Numbered from the stretch's first letter, positions 1 to 5,589 are shown. The stretch: DNA of 5,589 nucleotides from JAIPEK01 sp041685935 (GCA_041685935.1 JAWLES010000161.1:1-5589); one strand, 5' to 3'. The notes: generated by a model not told the origin, from the sequence alone. Numbers and translations are program-made.

Positions 1-2403
1 CTTTTCAAAAAAGGTAAGCGTGGTTTTGTAGGATTCCAGGAACGGGTAAAGGAACTGCGAAAAACATCTCAGTTTTCTCAGGCCTTCCGAGGTAATATGA
101 TACGCTTCCGGAACAGCATTGGACGGAACGATTATCCCGTCATCCATAAAGGCATGAAGGCATTTGTCAATATATTCTTCACAGGAAATCTCCTCGTTGA
201 AGGAGAATTCATCCAGGAACAAATCCTGAAGGAACCGGTAGGTTTCTTCCAGGTCCTGGGCATAAAACATCAGTATGTCCTTTTCCAGTATTGATGTTGA
301 GGTGTAGGCAGCCGGTATGAAATAGGAAATGGAGTTGTTTTTGTAGTAATCAAGTATGGGTCTTTTGTTATCCTTGACAATGAAGTACGTGTTGTCGGAG
401 ATTTCCTCTTCCTCCTCGTCCGCCATCTCAAGGAAATTGCGCTGGATGAAGATATCGATTACATGGTTCAACGCAGTGGACGGATCAACCGTCAGAGTGT
501 CTGCAAGGTTGGCATTGAAATATATAATGTGGTTCATATACGTCTCGGAACGGTCCATCATCTCTTTTTTGGAAAACCTGCTTGAATAGCAGTTTAAAAT
601 GGCGCTTGCTATAATGGCATGCGGGGTCACCACCGAGATGGAATTGATGGAGTTGATAAGTTTGTACCCCAGGTCCTCAATCACCTGTTTTGTTTCAGGT
701 GAATTCATGTGCCTGGTATTCAGTTTCTTTTCCCGGACGTAGTCGTTCAGCGAGATGGGCTCTCCGAAATTTATGTAGACCTTTCCGTACTTCTTTTTTA
801 AAAATTTTCTGGCCTTGATAAGCTGGCTCAGGTTTTCAGGATCCTTTTTCCCGCCCTCCAGCTCCTTTAAGTAGGAGTTTTCCTCCAGAACCCGATCATA
901 TCCCACAAAAATAGGAGCGAAATAGAGATTGTCACATGCATTCTGAAGGTATGCATTGAATACCATGTTCAACATACCGAATTTCGGTGACAAGAGTTTT
1001 CCGCTTCTGCTTCTGCCGCCTTCTATGAAAATCTTGATATTGAATCCTTCAAAAAGAAGTTTTTTCACATAGGCTTTGAAGATAACGGTATACAGCTCCG
1101 CACCCTTGAACGTTCTTCTTAGAAAAAAAGCACCCGCTCCTCTGAACAAAGGGCCGAGCGGCCAGAAGCTCAGGTTTTTCCCGGCAGCGATATGCGGGGA
1201 CGGCATCTTGTTTTTATACATGATATACGGAATAAGGAGGTAATCAAGGTGGCTTTTGTGGCAGGGGATAAGGATAAGGGGGGCCTGTTTTGATTTGTCT
1301 TTCATCGTCTGCAGCCCTTCCTGGTCAATGACGAGCCCTTCGAATATTGTACGGAACACCCTGGACAGTACAAGCTCACCGAACTGAATATTCTTGATAT
1401 TGTAATTGGCTGCAATCTCTTTTATATATGAAGCAGCCTTTTTGTGAGTAAGGGCAAGGGACTGGTCGTTCCGGACCGCGTAATCAGCCATGAACTCCTG
1501 CAGGGAACGCTCGGTGAGAATATCTTCCGTGATTTCCTGCCTTGATTTTATTTCAGGGCCTGTGACGCTTCTTCTCAATCTGTTGATAATATCAACAAGG
1601 TGGCTTCTGAGCCGGTGGGTCTGAAATTCCTGTTCAAGGCGGCTGACCTCATAATTTTCCAGAAATGTTTTCAGATTTACCGGTTCCGCGATTTCCACAC
1701 TGACCTTGTCCGGACTTTTTAATAATGTGACCAGGCGCTTTATTATGCCCGGATTTTCCTGGGAGCCGAACAGAAGGCTGAAAAAACCGGCCTCCCTGCG
1801 CACGGGGTGAGTGCCGAATACAATTGCCTGCGGCACGATGTAAACATTTTTTTCGGTTTTGTTCTGAAGATCTATCAAAAGGGTCAGCGGGTCGGGGGAC
1901 TGTTTTACAAACCGTTTGTAAAAGGCGCGGCGTTCAATCAGAAAGAGGAATCCCGAGGTCCCTTCCAGAAGTTTTCTGGATATGTATCCTGAAGCATAAG
2001 GGCTTTTCAGGGACAGGTGGTTTAAAAAATAATCAAGCTGGATCAGAAAGATACGTGCAAGTCGTTTTACCGGCTGCAGAAAGATGAACTTGAAGTCGAA
2101 TCCGATTGCCGGATATGCAAGCCCTTTTTCTTTCAGTGCCGTATGATAGAACAGGAAGTCAAACATGGACTTGTATTTTCCCGCATATATAACAACACCC
2201 TCTTCCTTGAGTGCTTCAAGCCTGTCAAGGTCATTTTGTTCAAGGTTGATTCTCGAAGTGAACCGGTTTATAAGAATGCTTGACCAGAACCCGGTGTTGC
2301 CGGGATAGTAACAGGAATAACGGTCATAATCATTCCCCAGTATACGGTCTATGAATCTGCGTGTTTTGGTTTTCAAGCTGTTGAATTTGGAAATGAATGT
2401 CAT
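1..2403 (-). CDS. plsB: Glycerol-3-phosphate 1-O-acyltransferase, PlsB family (C-terminus cut by window edge)
   Basis: Likely performs the first step of phospholipid synthesis at the inner membrane, acylating sn-glycerol-3-phosphate at position 1 from acyl-ACP or acyl-CoA. The minus-strand frame is open from the ATG at 2403 to position 1 (801 codons, no stop). All four acyltransferase blocks are present: HKSHLD at residues 382-387 (catalytic His and Asp), GAFFLRRTFKG at 424-434, FIEGGRSRSGK at 459-469, and APIFVGYDRV further on, followed by INFGEPISL around 548. The spacing between blocks I and III equals that of E. coli PlsB as I recall it, but the HX4D motif lies about 75 residues later. 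Residues 70-250 look like a second, degenerate acyltransferase domain (see findings). By comparison with E. coli PlsB perhaps 70-80 C-terminal residues are missing. The start is the only start codon after an in-frame TAG upstream; AAAAGG lies 9 bases before it. The family is near certain; the acyl donor is not shown. Confidence 0.95.
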   Translation of the reverse strand, partial: MTFISKFNSLKTKTRRFIDRILGNDYDRYSCYYPGNTGFWSSILINRFTSRINLEQNDLDRLEALKEEGVVIYAGKYKSMFDFLFYHTALKEKGLAYPAIGFDFKFIFLQPVKRLARIFLIQLDYFLNHLSLKSPYASGYISRKLLEGTSGFLFLIERRAFYKRFVKQSPDPLTLLIDLQNKTEKNVYIVPQAIVFGTHPVRREAGFFSLLFGSQENPGIIKRLVTLLKSPDKVSVEIAEPVNLKTFLENYEVSRLEQEFQTHRLRSHLVDIINRLRRSVTGPEIKSRQEITEDILTERSLQEFMADYAVRNDQSLALTHKKAASYIKEIAANYNIKNIQFGELVLSRVFRTIFEGLVIDQEGLQTMKDKSKQAPLILIPCHKSHLDYLLIPYIMYKNKMPSPHIAAGKNLSFWPLGPLFRGAGAFFLRRTFKGAELYTVIFKAYVKKLLFEGFNIKIFIEGGRSRSGKLLSPKFGMLNMVFNAYLQNACDNLYFAPIFVGYDRVLEENSYLKELEGGKKDPENLSQLIKARKFLKKKYGKVYINFGEPISLNDYVREKKLNTRHMNSPETKQVIEDLGYKLINSINSISVVTPHAIIASAILNCYSSRFSKKEMMDRSETYMNHIIYFNANLADTLTVDPSTALNHVIDIFIQRNFLEMADEEEEEISDNTYFIVKDNKRPILDYYKNNSISYFIPAAYTSTSILEKDILMFYAQDLEETYRFLQDLFLDEFSFNEEISCEEYIDKCLHAFMDDGIIVPSNAVPEAYHITSEGLRKLRCFSQFLYPFLESYKTTLTFFEK

Positions 2404-2414
2404 TAAGTTATGCC

Positions 2415-2438
2415 TTTTACAGTAAACTGTATTACAGG
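2415..2438. promoter_or_regulatory. Operator-like composite motif, copy 1 (plsB leader)
   Basis: The plus strand reads TTTTACA, five bases, CTGT, three bases, ACAGG. It contains a perfect dyad TACAGT-AA-ACTGTA (2418-2431) overlapping a second dyad CTGTA-T-TACAG (2427-2437). It sits between the candidate plsB promoter and the plsB start, and its left edge overlaps the AAAAGG ribosome binding site. A near-copy lies at 2549-2571 in the same orientation. The dyads are directly visible; binding of a repressor is inferred and I cannot name the regulator. Confidence 0.45.
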
Positions 2439-2461
2439 TTTTATTTTTTTTAAACTATGAC

Positions 2462-2491
2462 ATAATTACCAGAGGTTGGGGTTCATGGCAA
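2462..2491 (-). promoter_or_regulatory. Candidate sigma-70 promoter for plsB
   Basis: Reading the minus strand, TTGCCA (2491-2486) is followed after 18 bases by AATTAT (2467-2462), a 4/6 match to the -10 consensus. Transcription would start near 2455, giving a leader of about 50 bases that contains the first copy of the palindromic motif and the plsB ribosome binding site. The -10 is weak, so this is an inference from position and consensus only. Confidence 0.35.
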
Positions 2492-2548
2492 TATTATAAA
2501 TTAAATATCAGGAGAATTTAGACTTGTTTTCGACTTGCCAATGTGGTA

Positions 2549-2571
2549 TTTTACAACTTCTGTAAAACAGG
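2549..2571. promoter_or_regulatory. Operator-like composite motif, copy 2 (upstream of small membrane gene)
   Basis: The plus strand reads TTTTACA, four bases, CTGT, three bases, ACAGG. It has a perfect dyad TTTTACA-N5-TGTAAAA (2549-2567) and an overlapping CTGT-AAA-ACAG (2560-2570). It ends about 15 bases before the candidate -35 of the downstream gene, where an activator or repressor could act. Apart from one base of spacing it repeats copy 1. The rest of the 2404-2641 spacer is AT-rich and shows no further gene. Confidence 0.45.
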
Positions 2572-2586
2572 CGAACTATGTTAGTA

Positions 2587-2615
2587 TTGTGGCTGTTGAC
2601 GCGAAATTATATAAT
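2587..2615 (+). promoter_or_regulatory. Candidate sigma-70 promoter for the small membrane protein gene
   Basis: A perfect TATAAT at 2610-2615 lies 17 bases after TTGTGG (2587-2592), a 4/6 match to the -35 consensus. The transcript would start near 2622, leaving a leader of about 20 bases that holds a strong ribosome binding site. The exact -10 and the immediately following gene make this the best promoter in the window. Confidence 0.6.
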
Positions 2616-2641
2616 ACGTTTTTTTAAAGGAGGAGACACTT

Positions 2642-2908
2642 ATGAAAACTTTAATCGGCGGGGCTATTGCGGTTCTTCTTGGCGTTGTGGGAGTTGCTGT
2701 CTGGTTTGGTCAGTTCGTTCAGCTTCTTGCCGGCGCCGTTCCCCCAATGCTGCTTCTCGGAGGCGGGCTTGCACTTTATCTTGGATTTGACGAATTAAAG
2801 GATACCTGGAAAAAGGACGAAGGTGTCGAGGCTCCGCAGTCATCAGGTGATCAGGAGAGAATCGCGGAGCTTGAAAAAGAGCTCGAAGAACTCAAGAAAA
2901 AATCCTGA
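2642..2908 (+). CDS. Small two-segment membrane protein with coiled-coil-like tail, MamI-like N-terminal part
   Basis: Function unknown; 88 residues. The start is firmly set by AAAGGAGGAG at 2626-2635, ending 6 bases before the ATG. Two hydrophobic, Gly/Ala/Leu-rich segments are visible, about residues 4-24 and 28-49, joined by a very short turn, so the protein is probably a hairpin in the inner membrane. The rest (about 50-88) is charged and ends in a Glu/Lys/Leu-rich stretch from about 70 (AELEKELEELKKK) that should form an amphipathic helix or short coiled coil. The pattern of the membrane part (G..A..LG..G...W, then L.GAVP..LL..G..AL..G) resembles the magnetosome membrane protein MamI as I remember it, but MamI lacks this tail and no magnetosome gene is nearby. 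The gene has its own promoter and appears monocistronic, facing rnhA across a terminator. It is surely a gene; the family link is tentative. Confidence 0.88.
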   Translation: MKTLIGGAIAVLLGVVGVAVWFGQFVQLLAGAVPPMLLLGGGLALYLGFDELKDTWKKDEGVEAPQSSGDQERIAELEKELEELKKKS

Positions 2909-2942
2909 TACTGGACAAGAGTTTCCGATCTGATAATTTAGA

Positions 2943-2999
2943 AAAAATGCGATAAACAACCATCTGTGCCGCAGCACCAACGAACGGGTGGTTGTTTAT
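2943..2999. terminator. Hairpin terminator between convergent genes
   Basis: The arms ATAAACAACCA (2952-2962) and TGGTTGTTTAT (2989-2999) are perfect 11-base complements. They extend by a G-U and a C-G pair, and a smaller GTGC/GCAC hairpin (2966-2977) lies in the loop. Read on the minus strand, the stem is followed by CGCA and six T (2948-2943), which fits termination of the namZ-rnhA transcript. Read on the plus strand only a weak T-rich run follows, so stopping of the small gene's transcript is less sure. The rnhA stop codon lies within the stem. Confidence 0.6.
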
Positions 3000-3667
3000 T
3001 TGACCGCATCCGTTGCCAGAGTGTCTGCAATTTCATTTTCTTTTATCCCTGCATGACCTTTTACTTTGAGTATTTTCAGGTCGGCGAATCTGCTGAGACG
3101 TTTTTTAATGCTCAGGATCAAATCCGTGTTTTCCTTTGCCTTCCACCCTTTGACGAGAACCCCCTGGCAGTAGCTCGAGTCCGTATACAGTCTCACCGGA
3201 ATATCGGTACGCCTGATAAGTTCAAGGGCTTTTTTGATTGCTGTAAGTTCGGCAACATTGTTGGTGGCGGTGCCGATGGATTCGGAAACCTTTTTTTCCT
3301 TGTCCCTGAATTTCATATAGATTCCGATACCTGCTGGTCCCGGATTTCCTGAGGACGCCCCGTCTGTGAACACCGTTATTTCATTTTCGTTGATGACGAT
3401 CTGATTCCCTGTGTCAGAGCTTGTGTTTTTAATATTATTTTTTGTTTTTGTCCCTTTTGCGCCTCCTTTTTTTACAGCCTCCTTCTCCGGTCTCAGGTTT
3501 TCCTTTTTGACCCGGTAGGTATAATTCTGATCAAGGTTGTATTTAATCGTTATTTTCCCGTCCTTTTCAAGAAAATCTCCGTTTTCATCAAGTGCGGCCC
3601 AGACTTTGTTGCCCTTGAAACTCATGCGTTTCCAGTCGGTAGTTTCCCGCTGTCCGTTTTCAGTCAT
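2996..3667 (-). CDS. rnhA: Ribonuclease HI with an extra N-terminal domain
   Basis: Cleaves the RNA strand of RNA:DNA hybrids in the cytoplasm (R-loops, primers). The catalytic domain spans about residues 95-223 of 223 and has all four metal ligands: D102 in FTDGASSGNPGPAG, E140 in NNVAELTA, D163 in LYTDSSY and D215 in the motif GHAGIKENEIAD, with H205 as the usual helper. The D102-E140 and H205-D215 spacings equal those of E. coli RNase HI; the D163-H205 gap is about 12 residues shorter, in the region of the basic handle. Residues 1-60 form a separate small domain (FKGNKVWAALDENG, then IKYNLDQNYTYRV) that I cannot name and that does not look like the viroplasmin-type hybrid-binding domain. 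A Lys-rich, probably disordered linker (61-90) joins the two. I chose the ATG at 3667: it has AAAGGAG 10 bases upstream and overlaps the namZ-like stop by 8 bases (ATGACTGA). The longer frame to 3739 would add 24 residues inside that gene without need. Confidence 0.93.
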   Translation of the reverse strand: MTENGQRETTDWKRMSFKGNKVWAALDENGDFLEKDGKITIKYNLDQNYTYRVKKENLRPEKEAVKKGGAKGTKTKNNIKNTSSDTGNQIVINENEITVFTDGASSGNPGPAGIGIYMKFRDKEKKVSESIGTATNNVAELTAIKKALELIRRTDIPVRLYTDSSYCQGVLVKGWKAKENTDLILSIKKRLSRFADLKILKVKGHAGIKENEIADTLATDAVK

Positions 3668-4835
3668 ACAGGTGGTACTCCTTTGCGTTTTGAATAAAAG
3701 TGTCCAGCTCCCCCTGCCAGTTTTGTTCGATATCATCAATGTCCTGCATTCCGAATATTTTTTTCCTGATGTTCCTGCTGCCGAGAATCAGATCAAGGGG
3801 CATCTTTTCATACTCGTATTCATAAGGCGGCTGTTTGAGCGTGAAATGTTCAGGATGAAGCCGGACGATCTCCTGGAGTATCAAAAGAGCGGTTTTGCAG
3901 GGTTTATACTTCCATCGGTCCACCACATGTATCTGAACACCATTGCAGGTTTCTCCGCTCCATTTGCCAAAGGTCGGTTCAAATGCAGCCGGCCTTAAAA
4001 TTATTCCCTCCATACGGCTTTCAACTCTCTGTTTGAGCCGGGCGGAATCCAGCCACGGAGCACCGATAAATTCGAACGGGCGTGTTGTTCCTCTGCCTTC
4101 ACTCAGACAGGTACCCTCGAAAACAACCTGCCCGGGATACACTATGCAGGATTCGGGTGTGGGAAGGTTGGGGGAGGGCAGTATCCATTCAAGACCGGTA
4201 TCTTTATAATACATTTTCCTTTTCCATCCTTTCATGGGAAGTATGCTAAGGTCGCAGTCAATGGCGAATCTGTCATTAAAGAATAAAGATATTTCTCCGG
4301 CGGTGAATCCGTGGCGCATGGGAACCGGGAATCGTCCCACAAAGGAGGCAAACTCCTCTTCCAGCAGATTGCCCTCAACCTGGATACCCCCGACCGGGTT
4401 GGGCCTGTCCAGGATCATGACTTCTTTCCCTGTACGGGCGGCAAGCTCCATGCAGTAGGAGATGGTGTATATAAAGGTATAAACCCGGCATCCGGCATCC
4501 TGGAGGTCAACCAGCAGGATGTCGATCAGGTCGAACATTTCCCGTGTAGGTTTCCTGTTCCTGCTGTAAAGGCTGAAAACAGGGATGTTCAAGTCCGGGT
4601 CGGTAAAGTGATCGGTTTCAATCATGTTGTCCTGTTTCTGGGCAAAAAATCCGTGCTGCGGCGAAAAAGCAGCTTTAAGGTCATCCGGGTACAGGGTGTG
4701 GACAACATTGAGCGCGTGTTCAAGCCTGTTGTTTACGGAAGCCGGATTTGCAAGAAGTCCGATTTTTTTCCCTTTGAGGAAGCCGGACCCCTTTTTTATA
4801 AAATGTTCGAGTCCGGTCAGAATGCGTGGCGTCAT
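3660..4835 (-). CDS. DUF1343 / NamZ-like exo-beta-N-acetylmuramidase family protein, cytoplasmic form
   Basis: A 391-residue DUF1343 protein. The characterised member, Bacillus subtilis NamZ, removes terminal MurNAc from cell-wall fragments, so a role in muropeptide recycling is possible here. Family signatures in order: GKKIGLLANPAS (21-33), SPQHGF (58-63), LLVDLQDAGCRVYTF (107-121), LDRPNPVGG (142-150), VEGN (153-156), SFVGRFPVPMRHG (164-176), SPNLPT (221-226), YPG (233-235), and EGTCLSEGRGTTRPFEFIGAPW (240-261), which are strong and uninterrupted. Two oddities: there is no signal peptide (the N-terminus is charged and begins directly with the domain), and the usual PEHG reads PQHG with Gln60. 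The start at 4835 has AGGA 10 bases upstream. It is the first gene of an operon with rnhA, which starts within its last codons. The family is certain; whether this protein is a muramidase is not. Confidence 0.93.
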   Translation of the reverse strand: MTPRILTGLEHFIKKGSGFLKGKKIGLLANPASVNNRLEHALNVVHTLYPDDLKAAFSPQHGFFAQKQDNMIETDHFTDPDLNIPVFSLYSRNRKPTREMFDLIDILLVDLQDAGCRVYTFIYTISYCMELAARTGKEVMILDRPNPVGGIQVEGNLLEEEFASFVGRFPVPMRHGFTAGEISLFFNDRFAIDCDLSILPMKGWKRKMYYKDTGLEWILPSPNLPTPESCIVYPGQVVFEGTCLSEGRGTTRPFEFIGAPWLDSARLKQRVESRMEGIILRPAAFEPTFGKWSGETCNGVQIHVVDRWKYKPCKTALLILQEIVRLHPEHFTLKQPPYEYEYEKMPLDLILGSRNIRKKIFGMQDIDDIEQNWQGELDTFIQNAKEYHLYD

Positions 4836-4878
4836 TTGGTCGTTTTCCTGTGTTGAAAAGGTTCGGTTTCACTTGTTT

Positions 4879-4906
4879 ATTACCATAAAGATTGACAAAA
4901 TATCAA
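4879..4906 (-). promoter_or_regulatory. Candidate promoter for the namZ-like/rnhA operon
   Basis: Minus strand: TTGATA (4906-4901) and GGTAAT (4884-4879) are separated by 16 bases. A start near 4872 would give a leader of about 37 bases to the ATG at 4835. It overlaps the hisC promoter on the other strand, so the two may compete. Only a consensus match supports it. Confidence 0.35.
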
Positions 4907-4919
4907 ATTCTGACAGAAT
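4892..4919 (+). promoter_or_regulatory. Candidate sigma-70 promoter for hisC, with a dyad over its -10
   Basis: A perfect -35, TTGACA (4892-4897), is followed after 16 bases by CAGAAT (4914-4919), a 4/6 -10. The predicted start near 4926 gives a leader of about 35 bases. A 13-base dyad ATTCTG-A-CAGAAT (4907-4919) covers the -10, where a repressor could act. No His-rich leader peptide or attenuator hairpin is visible before hisC. Confidence 0.5.
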
Positions 4920-4960
4920 ATGACATTTTTAAATCAACCGGATACGGAGAAAATTGGAAA

Positions 4961-5589
4961 TTGAACTTCAACATCTGTAAAAATCTTCACGCCATCAAGC
5001 CTTATGAACCGGGCAAGCCCATAGAAGAGCTTGAACGGGAGTACCGCATAAAAAGCGCGGTCAAGCTGGCATCCAACGAGAACCCTGAAGGTTGCTCCCC
5101 CGGGGTTCGAAATGCGGTCACTCAGGCCCTGGCTTCAGTTCATCGATACCCTGATTCCAGTGCTCACGCGGTTACCGAAGCCCTGGCTGAAAAGTTCGGG
5201 GTGCGGCCCGCCAACATTGTCATGGGCAACGGCTCCGACGACATCATCGCCCTTCTTGCGGCAACCTGCCTTGACCCTGAGGATCAGGCGTTAATGCCGT
5301 CTCCCTCCTTTCTCATGTACGAAATCAGTGTGAGGGCGGCAAAAGGCGAGCCGGTGAAGGTTCCTCTCCGGGACTTTGCAGTGGATCTGGATGCAATGCT
5401 GTCCGCTGTAAACGGGCGCACCAGGATGATTTTTCTCACGAATCCGTTTAACCCGACAGGATCGGTGATCTCGGAGGAACAGTTCGGGAGGTTTGCCGAA
5501 AAGGTGCCAGGGGATGTTCTGATTGTTGTGGATGAGGCATACATAGAGTTTGTACGGGAAAAAGGGGTGTACATGTCACTTGCCCGGCC
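4961..5589 (+). CDS. hisC: Histidinol-phosphate aminotransferase (C-terminus cut by window edge)
   Basis: A pyridoxal-phosphate enzyme that transfers an amino group from glutamate to imidazole-acetol phosphate in histidine synthesis. 209 complete codons are present, against roughly 350-370 for the family. Visible class-II aminotransferase landmarks: LASNENP (36-42), GNGSDD (89-94; cofactor phosphate region), NPFNPTG (161-167, with the PLP-contacting Asn164; many HisC read NPNNPTG) and VVDEAYIEF (189-197, Asp191 and Tyr194). The Schiff-base lysine lies beyond the window. The frame has no ATG or GTG before the conserved region: after the stop at 4886-4888 the only options are TTG 4892, CTG 4910 and TTG 4961. 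I chose TTG 4961 because GGAG (4946-4949) lies 11 bases upstream and the N-terminus then has a typical length. It is divergent from the namZ-like operon. A neighbouring specificity such as aromatic aminotransferase cannot be fully excluded from half a protein. Confidence 0.92.
   Translation, partial: MNFNICKNLHAIKPYEPGKPIEELEREYRIKSAVKLASNENPEGCSPGVRNAVTQALASVHRYPDSSAHAVTEALAEKFGVRPANIVMGNGSDDIIALLAATCLDPEDQALMPSPSFLMYEISVRAAKGEPVKVPLRDFAVDLDAMLSAVNGRTRMIFLTNPFNPTGSVISEEQFGRFAEKVPGDVLIVVDEAYIEFVREKGVYMSLAR

Noticed and set aside
97..2087. Several plus-strand open frames of 60-90 codons within 1-2403
   Set aside because: They lie antisense to the PlsB frame, which carries all family motifs; none has a convincing ribosome binding site or a recognisable product.
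2418..2437. LexA (SOS) box near plsB
   Set aside because: The CTGT/ACAG halves recall the E. coli box, but they are 3 bases apart instead of 8, and no SOS gene is adjacent.
2596..2615. TTGACG as the -35 of the small gene's promoter
   Set aside because: It lies only 8 bases from TATAAT, too close for sigma-70; TTGTGG at 2587 has the proper 17-base spacing.
2578..2790. Plus-strand frame starting at 2578 and overlapping the small membrane protein gene
   Set aside because: Its start lies upstream of the TATAAT promoter and has no good ribosome binding site; its product is Arg/Ser/Cys-rich, typical of an out-of-frame reading.
2642..2908. Magnetosome gene island
   Set aside because: Only one weakly similar small protein is present; the neighbours are housekeeping genes and no other mam-type gene is in the window.
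2966..3352. Plus-strand frame of 128 codons opposite rnhA
   Set aside because: It is antisense to a gene with all catalytic residues and begins within the terminator hairpin loop; its composition looks like a shadow.
3668..3739. Longer N-terminus for RNase HI starting at 3739
   Set aside because: It would overlap the upstream gene by 80 bases and lacks a good ribosome binding site, whereas 3667 has AAAGGAG and a short stop/start overlap.
4311..4856. Plus-strand frame of 181 codons opposite the namZ-like gene, and smaller ones nearby
   Set aside because: The opposite strand encodes a complete, well-conserved DUF1343 protein; the antisense frames have no recognisable domain or start signal.
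5284..5574. Minus-strand frame of 96 codons opposite hisC
   Set aside because: It is antisense to conserved aminotransferase motifs and has no supporting signals.

Overview
The window looks like an ordinary chromosomal segment of a Gram-negative, probably anaerobic deltaproteobacterium (Desulfobacterota, perhaps near the Desulfobacterales). The lineage is an inference from memory: the style of the DUF1343 protein (PQHGF, KQDNM and PMRHG motifs), a PlsB-type acyltransferase, and moderate GC with AT-rich intergenic spacers. No marker in the window fixes the taxon. I see no transposase, integrase, CRISPR array, tRNA or rRNA.

Layout: (1) 1-2403, minus strand: most of a PlsB-family glycerol-3-phosphate acyltransferase, running off the left edge. 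(2) 2404-2641: a divergent intergenic region with a candidate promoter for each flanking gene and two near-copies of a composite palindromic motif. (3) 2642-2908, plus strand: an 88-residue membrane protein with two hydrophobic segments and a charged, coiled-coil-like tail; the membrane part resembles the magnetosome protein MamI as I remember it. (4) 2909-2995: a convergent spacer with a long hairpin that reads as a terminator. (5) 4835-2996, minus strand: a two-gene operon with an 8-base overlap, a cytoplasmic DUF1343/NamZ-like protein followed by an RNase HI with an unfamiliar N-terminal domain. (6) 4836-4960: a short divergent promoter region. (7) 4961 to the right edge, plus strand: the first 209 codons of hisC, apparently starting at TTG.

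The genes do not form one pathway. They cover phospholipid synthesis, a small membrane protein, possible muropeptide recycling, RNA:DNA hybrid removal and histidine synthesis. The points most worth a second look are the duplicated acyltransferase fold in PlsB with a degenerate first half, the paired operator-like motif between plsB and the small membrane gene, the MamI-like pattern outside any magnetosome cluster, the RNase HI that lacks the usual basic handle but has an extra N-terminal domain, and Gln in place of the usual Glu in a NamZ signature motif. I did not find convincing evidence of a wholly new multi-gene system.
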